Positions 61,363 through 64,000 of a stretch of DNA of 64,000 nt are shown piece by piece. Location of the stretch: NCBI GenBank assembly GCA_949292785.1, contig CASFBK010000008.1:62001-126000 (forward strand). The letters run 5' to 3'. This DNA comes from an uncultured Eubacteriales bacterium (GTDB lineage: Bacteria > Bacillota > Clostridia > Lachnospirales > Lachnospiraceae). Both the position numbers and the translations under genes were made by a program. Positions within the stretch are counted from its first letter, which is position 1. Each line of letters begins with the position of its first letter. A model generated the notes under the pieces. The model was not told where the DNA came from. It ran no database searches and saw nothing but the letters and a program-made list of their open reading frames with translations.

Positions 61363-62895
61363 TTAAATCTGCGTATCATTTACTCCTGGCTTCGGTTCCG
61401 TTTCATTTTTCACTACTACATTAACAGAATCAAGCCCTGTAAGATTCACATTGCGGTTTACCTGTGCGTCATAGGAATCTGCATTGATGATATCTGCAAG
61501 GTCAATTCCTGTTGCTTCCTTCATGCTCTCAAATACCTTTGCCATGACAACCGGCACATTTCCCGCAACCTGTTCTACTCCATTGCTGCTTCCTTCTCCG
61601 CCGCCAATAATAGTAATCTTATCAATCTGGCCAAGGGGCTCTGCAACCTTTCCGGCAATCTCCGGCAATACTTTAATCATCATTTCTGCCACTGCAGCCT
61701 TATTGTACTTAGCGTAAGCCTCTGCCTTTTTCTCCATTGCTTCCGCCTCCGCAAGACCCTTTGCCTGAATGGCAGTTGCCTCTGCCTCTCCCACTGCACG
61801 GATACCTGCTGCCTCCTGCTCCTTGGCATAACGCTCTGCTTCTGCCTGTGCTTTTCTGGCTTCTGCCTCGCGCTGTGACTCGAACTGCTTTGCTTCTGCA
61901 TCCTTCTGACGCTGGTAGAGAACTGCATCTGCTCTCTGCTGTGCGGCATATTTATCTGCTTCTGCCTGCTTCTTGATTTCTGCCTCTAAGGCCTGCTCTT
62001 TAACAGAAACTTCTTTTTGCTTTAACTCAATTTCACGCTCCTGCTTTGCAATGTCAGCATTTGCGGTGGTAATCTCAATGGTCTTACGCTGTTCTTCCTT
62101 TTGAATCTCATAAGCGGCATCTGCCATAGCCTTCTTGGTGTCTGCTTCCATCTGAAGCTCTGACTTTTTAATAGCAAGCTCATTCTGCTTCTTGGCAATT
62201 TCTGTCTGGGCTGCAACAGCGGCGTCGTTGGATTCTTTGTCCGCGGAAGCCTGTGCTACCTTAATGTCTCGTTCGCTCTCTGCTCTTGCGATTGCCGCTG
62301 CTTTTTTAATCTTTACAATATTGTCAATACCGAGATTTTCAATTACTTCATTTCCATCCACAAAGTTCTGCACATTAAAGCTGATAATATCAAGTCCCAT
62401 TGCCGCAAGGTCCGGCTCTGCATTCTCCTTTACCAGAGTTGCAAACTTCTGACGGTCTGAAACCATTTCCTCTAATTTCATTTTACCAACGATTTCACGC
62501 ACGTTACCCTCTAACACTTCTCTGGCAACTCCTGCAATATACTCTGTAGGTTTATTCAAAAAGTTCTCTGCCGCAAGACGCAGTTTTTCTGATTCATTAC
62601 TGATTTTCACATTGACCGTGGCATCCACATTGATATTGATGTAATCTGCGGTCGGAACTGCATTACTTGTCTTTACATCAATCGGAATCAATCGCAGATT
62701 CAGTTTGTCAAGACGCTCAAAAAACGGAATACGAATGCTCGCCTTTCCGATAACAATCTTTGACTTCTTTTTGACACCGGAAATTATGTATGCCATATCT
62801 GGCGGCGCTTTCACATATCCCATTACCAATAGTAAAATGATTATCAGGGCAATGACTCCCCCTATAATCAGTGACATTAAATTAATAGATTCCAT
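61363..62895 (-). CDS. Flotillin family (SPFH) membrane-domain protein
   Basis: 510 residues. One N-terminal membrane helix (about 8-27), the SPFH/PHB domain (about 28-190; APPDMAYIISG, VDATVNVKIS), then a long Ala/Glu/Lys/Gln coiled coil (about 200-410) and a flotillin end domain (MIKVLPEIAGKVAEPLGQIDKITIIGG). Forms lipid-microdomain scaffolds in Firmicutes (FloT-like). RBS AAAGGGG. Monocistronic. Confidence 0.92.
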   Translation of the reverse strand: MESINLMSLIIGGVIALIIILLLVMGYVKAPPDMAYIISGVKKKSKIVIGKASIRIPFFERLDKLNLRLIPIDVKTSNAVPTADYININVDATVNVKISNESEKLRLAAENFLNKPTEYIAGVAREVLEGNVREIVGKMKLEEMVSDRQKFATLVKENAEPDLAAMGLDIISFNVQNFVDGNEVIENLGIDNIVKIKKAAAIARAESERDIKVAQASADKESNDAAVAAQTEIAKKQNELAIKKSELQMEADTKKAMADAAYEIQKEEQRKTIEITTANADIAKQEREIELKQKEVSVKEQALEAEIKKQAEADKYAAQQRADAVLYQRQKDAEAKQFESQREAEARKAQAEAERYAKEQEAAGIRAVGEAEATAIQAKGLAEAEAMEKKAEAYAKYNKAAVAEMMIKVLPEIAGKVAEPLGQIDKITIIGGGEGSSNGVEQVAGNVPVVMAKVFESMKEATGIDLADIINADSYDAQVNRNVNLTGLDSVNVVVKNETEPKPGVNDTQI

Positions 62896-62966
62896 ATTTG
62901 TTCCCCTTTCTTTTGTGAAAATACCTCTTTTGTTAAATCCTCTATTATTATAACCGATTCCTATCG

Positions 62967-64000
62967 CTAAAACAACTTCAAATAGATTCCCATTGGAAAA
63001 ATGCAGTTAAGATACCCCAGTGCAGGGATATACTCTGCGGCATTTACAAACACCGGGCAAAGCAGTAAATTACCAATCACCAATGTCATAATCCAGGACG
63101 CATACGTGGTTCCATTTCGAAAAAGTTTTCCCACAAGAACCATCCAGCCCCCCAAAATAACCACAAACAGCATCATGGCCAAAACCTCTTTTAGAAAAAA
63201 GGTTCCACTTCCTGTTCCAGCCAACAGTACAATCCCTGCAAATGCCGGTATGGTGGCTGCTGATAAATAGCGGAAAAATTCAAAATATACTTTCTCGCTT
63301 CCGGTAAGCGCCTTTTCAACAGCACAATCCTTCTGTTCAAACTTTTTCCCGTGTTCAATCAATATCATTACAAATATAAGGAGAATGAGCATTCCGCGCA
63401 CCGGAAAAGTCTCTGCCCCCTCTCCCACCTCACTGCTGTTGGCGGCAACCTCTTCAAAATCAATTCTAAAAAGCTCATCACTATTTAGATATTCCTGATT
63501 CTTTTCTAACAGAGCCTTTGAAATCTCGTCGCTTTCCTTTCCAAAAACCTGTTCCTCCTGCTCTAAGAGAATTTCCTGACTATAACGCTCTAAAAAAGCC
63601 GCAAACACCGTTTCCTTTGCAACCGCACCCTTGGTGGTAAGCGGTGTGGTGATAAAGGTAATCAGATTCTTCCGTTTTCCCTGTTCTAAACTCTTTGCAA
63701 GTCCCTTTTTAAACACAAACCCGCTCTCTAGCTCTCCACGAATTACGGCTTCCTGCATCCTTTCTTCATCCTCATAAACCACAAATTGAAATACGCTTTC
63801 TCCATCCTGAAGCTTCTTTATCACATCTTCTGCAAACGCTCCATCCCTGTTGCAAAGACCAATGACCGTATTATTGGTATCCGGAATATGGATTCCCGCA
63901 ATCAGAAGCACTACCAGAACCATTCCCGCAAGCTGTAACCAGCTGCTTTTTCTCTTTATCCAGGTCTTTAGCAAAAGCCCATACCAGGTTATGAATTTTT
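62967..64000 (-). CDS. ABC-2 type transporter permease, 5' end outside window
   Basis: At least 344 codons, open to the window edge; a TTG at 63974 is the only start-like codon near the end and lacks a ribosome site, so the gene probably begins beyond 64000. Layout: one N-terminal helix (SWLQLAGMVLVVLLIAGI), an extracytoplasmic region of about 170 residues (NTVIGLCNRDGAFAEDVIKKL), then about five helices, as in ABC-2/YhgE-like export permeases. Stop codon at 62967. An ATPase partner would be expected upstream. Confidence 0.72.
   Translation of the reverse strand, partial: KFITWYGLLLKTWIKRKSSWLQLAGMVLVVLLIAGIHIPDTNNTVIGLCNRDGAFAEDVIKKLQDGESVFQFVVYEDEERMQEAVIRGELESGFVFKKGLAKSLEQGKRKNLITFITTPLTTKGAVAKETVFAAFLERYSQEILLEQEEQVFGKESDEISKALLEKNQEYLNSDELFRIDFEEVAANSSEVGEGAETFPVRGMLILLIFVMILIEHGKKFEQKDCAVEKALTGSEKVYFEFFRYLSAATIPAFAGIVLLAGTGSGTFFLKEVLAMMLFVVILGGWMVLVGKLFRNGTTYASWIMTLVIGNLLLCPVFVNAAEYIPALGYLNCIFPMGIYLKLF

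Overview
The window reads as chromosomal DNA of a spore-forming, motile, low-to-moderate GC Firmicute, most likely a Lachnospiraceae. Pointers are strong AGGAGG ribosome sites before nearly every gene, intrinsic terminators, a proline T-box and a SAM-I riboswitch, the Bacillus/Clostridium-type mbl-flhO-flhP flagellar arrangement, dipicolinate synthase (spore core), a sortase-type SPKTG protein, and a DeoR-controlled fructose PTS operon. The family-level call is an inference from gene content and protein similarity as recognised by eye. No rRNA, tRNA, CRISPR array, prophage or insertion sequence was seen.

Layout. 1-2.6 kb: tail of a TrpXYZ-like ABC importer operon. 2.7-8.0 kb: recD2, then mbl with three flagellar rod genes. 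8.0-13.4 kb: a candidate small RNA, then uvrA and uvrB. 13.5-18.6 kb: a PhnDCE-type importer operon ending in a tyrosine-phosphatase-like gene, with paired operators and a TetR regulator. 18.6-25 kb: secA with an acyltransferase-like gene, a TSCPD protein, and an MBOAT/SGNH O-acylation pair. 25.0-25.7 kb: a transcription unit without a recognisable protein, with a perfect consensus promoter and about 4.5 tandem 42-bp repeats. 25.8-30.5 kb: T-box-controlled proS, a diguanylate cyclase, a YtvI-like membrane protein and a pseudouridine synthase. 30.6-35.3 kb: a cell-envelope stress cluster built around a membrane-tethered ECF sigma factor, with three matching ECF-type promoters. 35.4-41.1 kb: a two-component system, a small membrane protein, an HD-GYP protein and riboswitch-controlled metK. 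41.1-47.4 kb: murA, a shikimate-kinase-like gene and the fructose operon fruR-fruK-fruA-HPr. 47.4-54.3 kb: AraC with a domain-swapped GH3 beta-glucosidase, dGTPase, DUF3783, and a LytTR/LiaF-like pair. 54.3-57.6 kb: dpaAB, a GH25 lysozyme and a truncated sigma-70-like protein. 57.7-64 kb: an AT-rich two-gene split HipA-like kinase module, a cyanase/FNT transporter pair with an XRE regulator, a flotillin and a partial ABC-2 permease.

The most unusual items are: (a) the ECF sigma/anti-sigma-like fusion and its three TAAAAC-N17-CGTC promoters, (b) the split HipA-like module, (c) the transcribed tandem-repeat locus at 25.1-25.7 kb, (d) a dispersed inverted-repeat element next to terminators, and (e) an HPr with Arg in place of regulatory Ser46. 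None was checked by a database search; all gene calls rest on sequence motifs recognised by eye.
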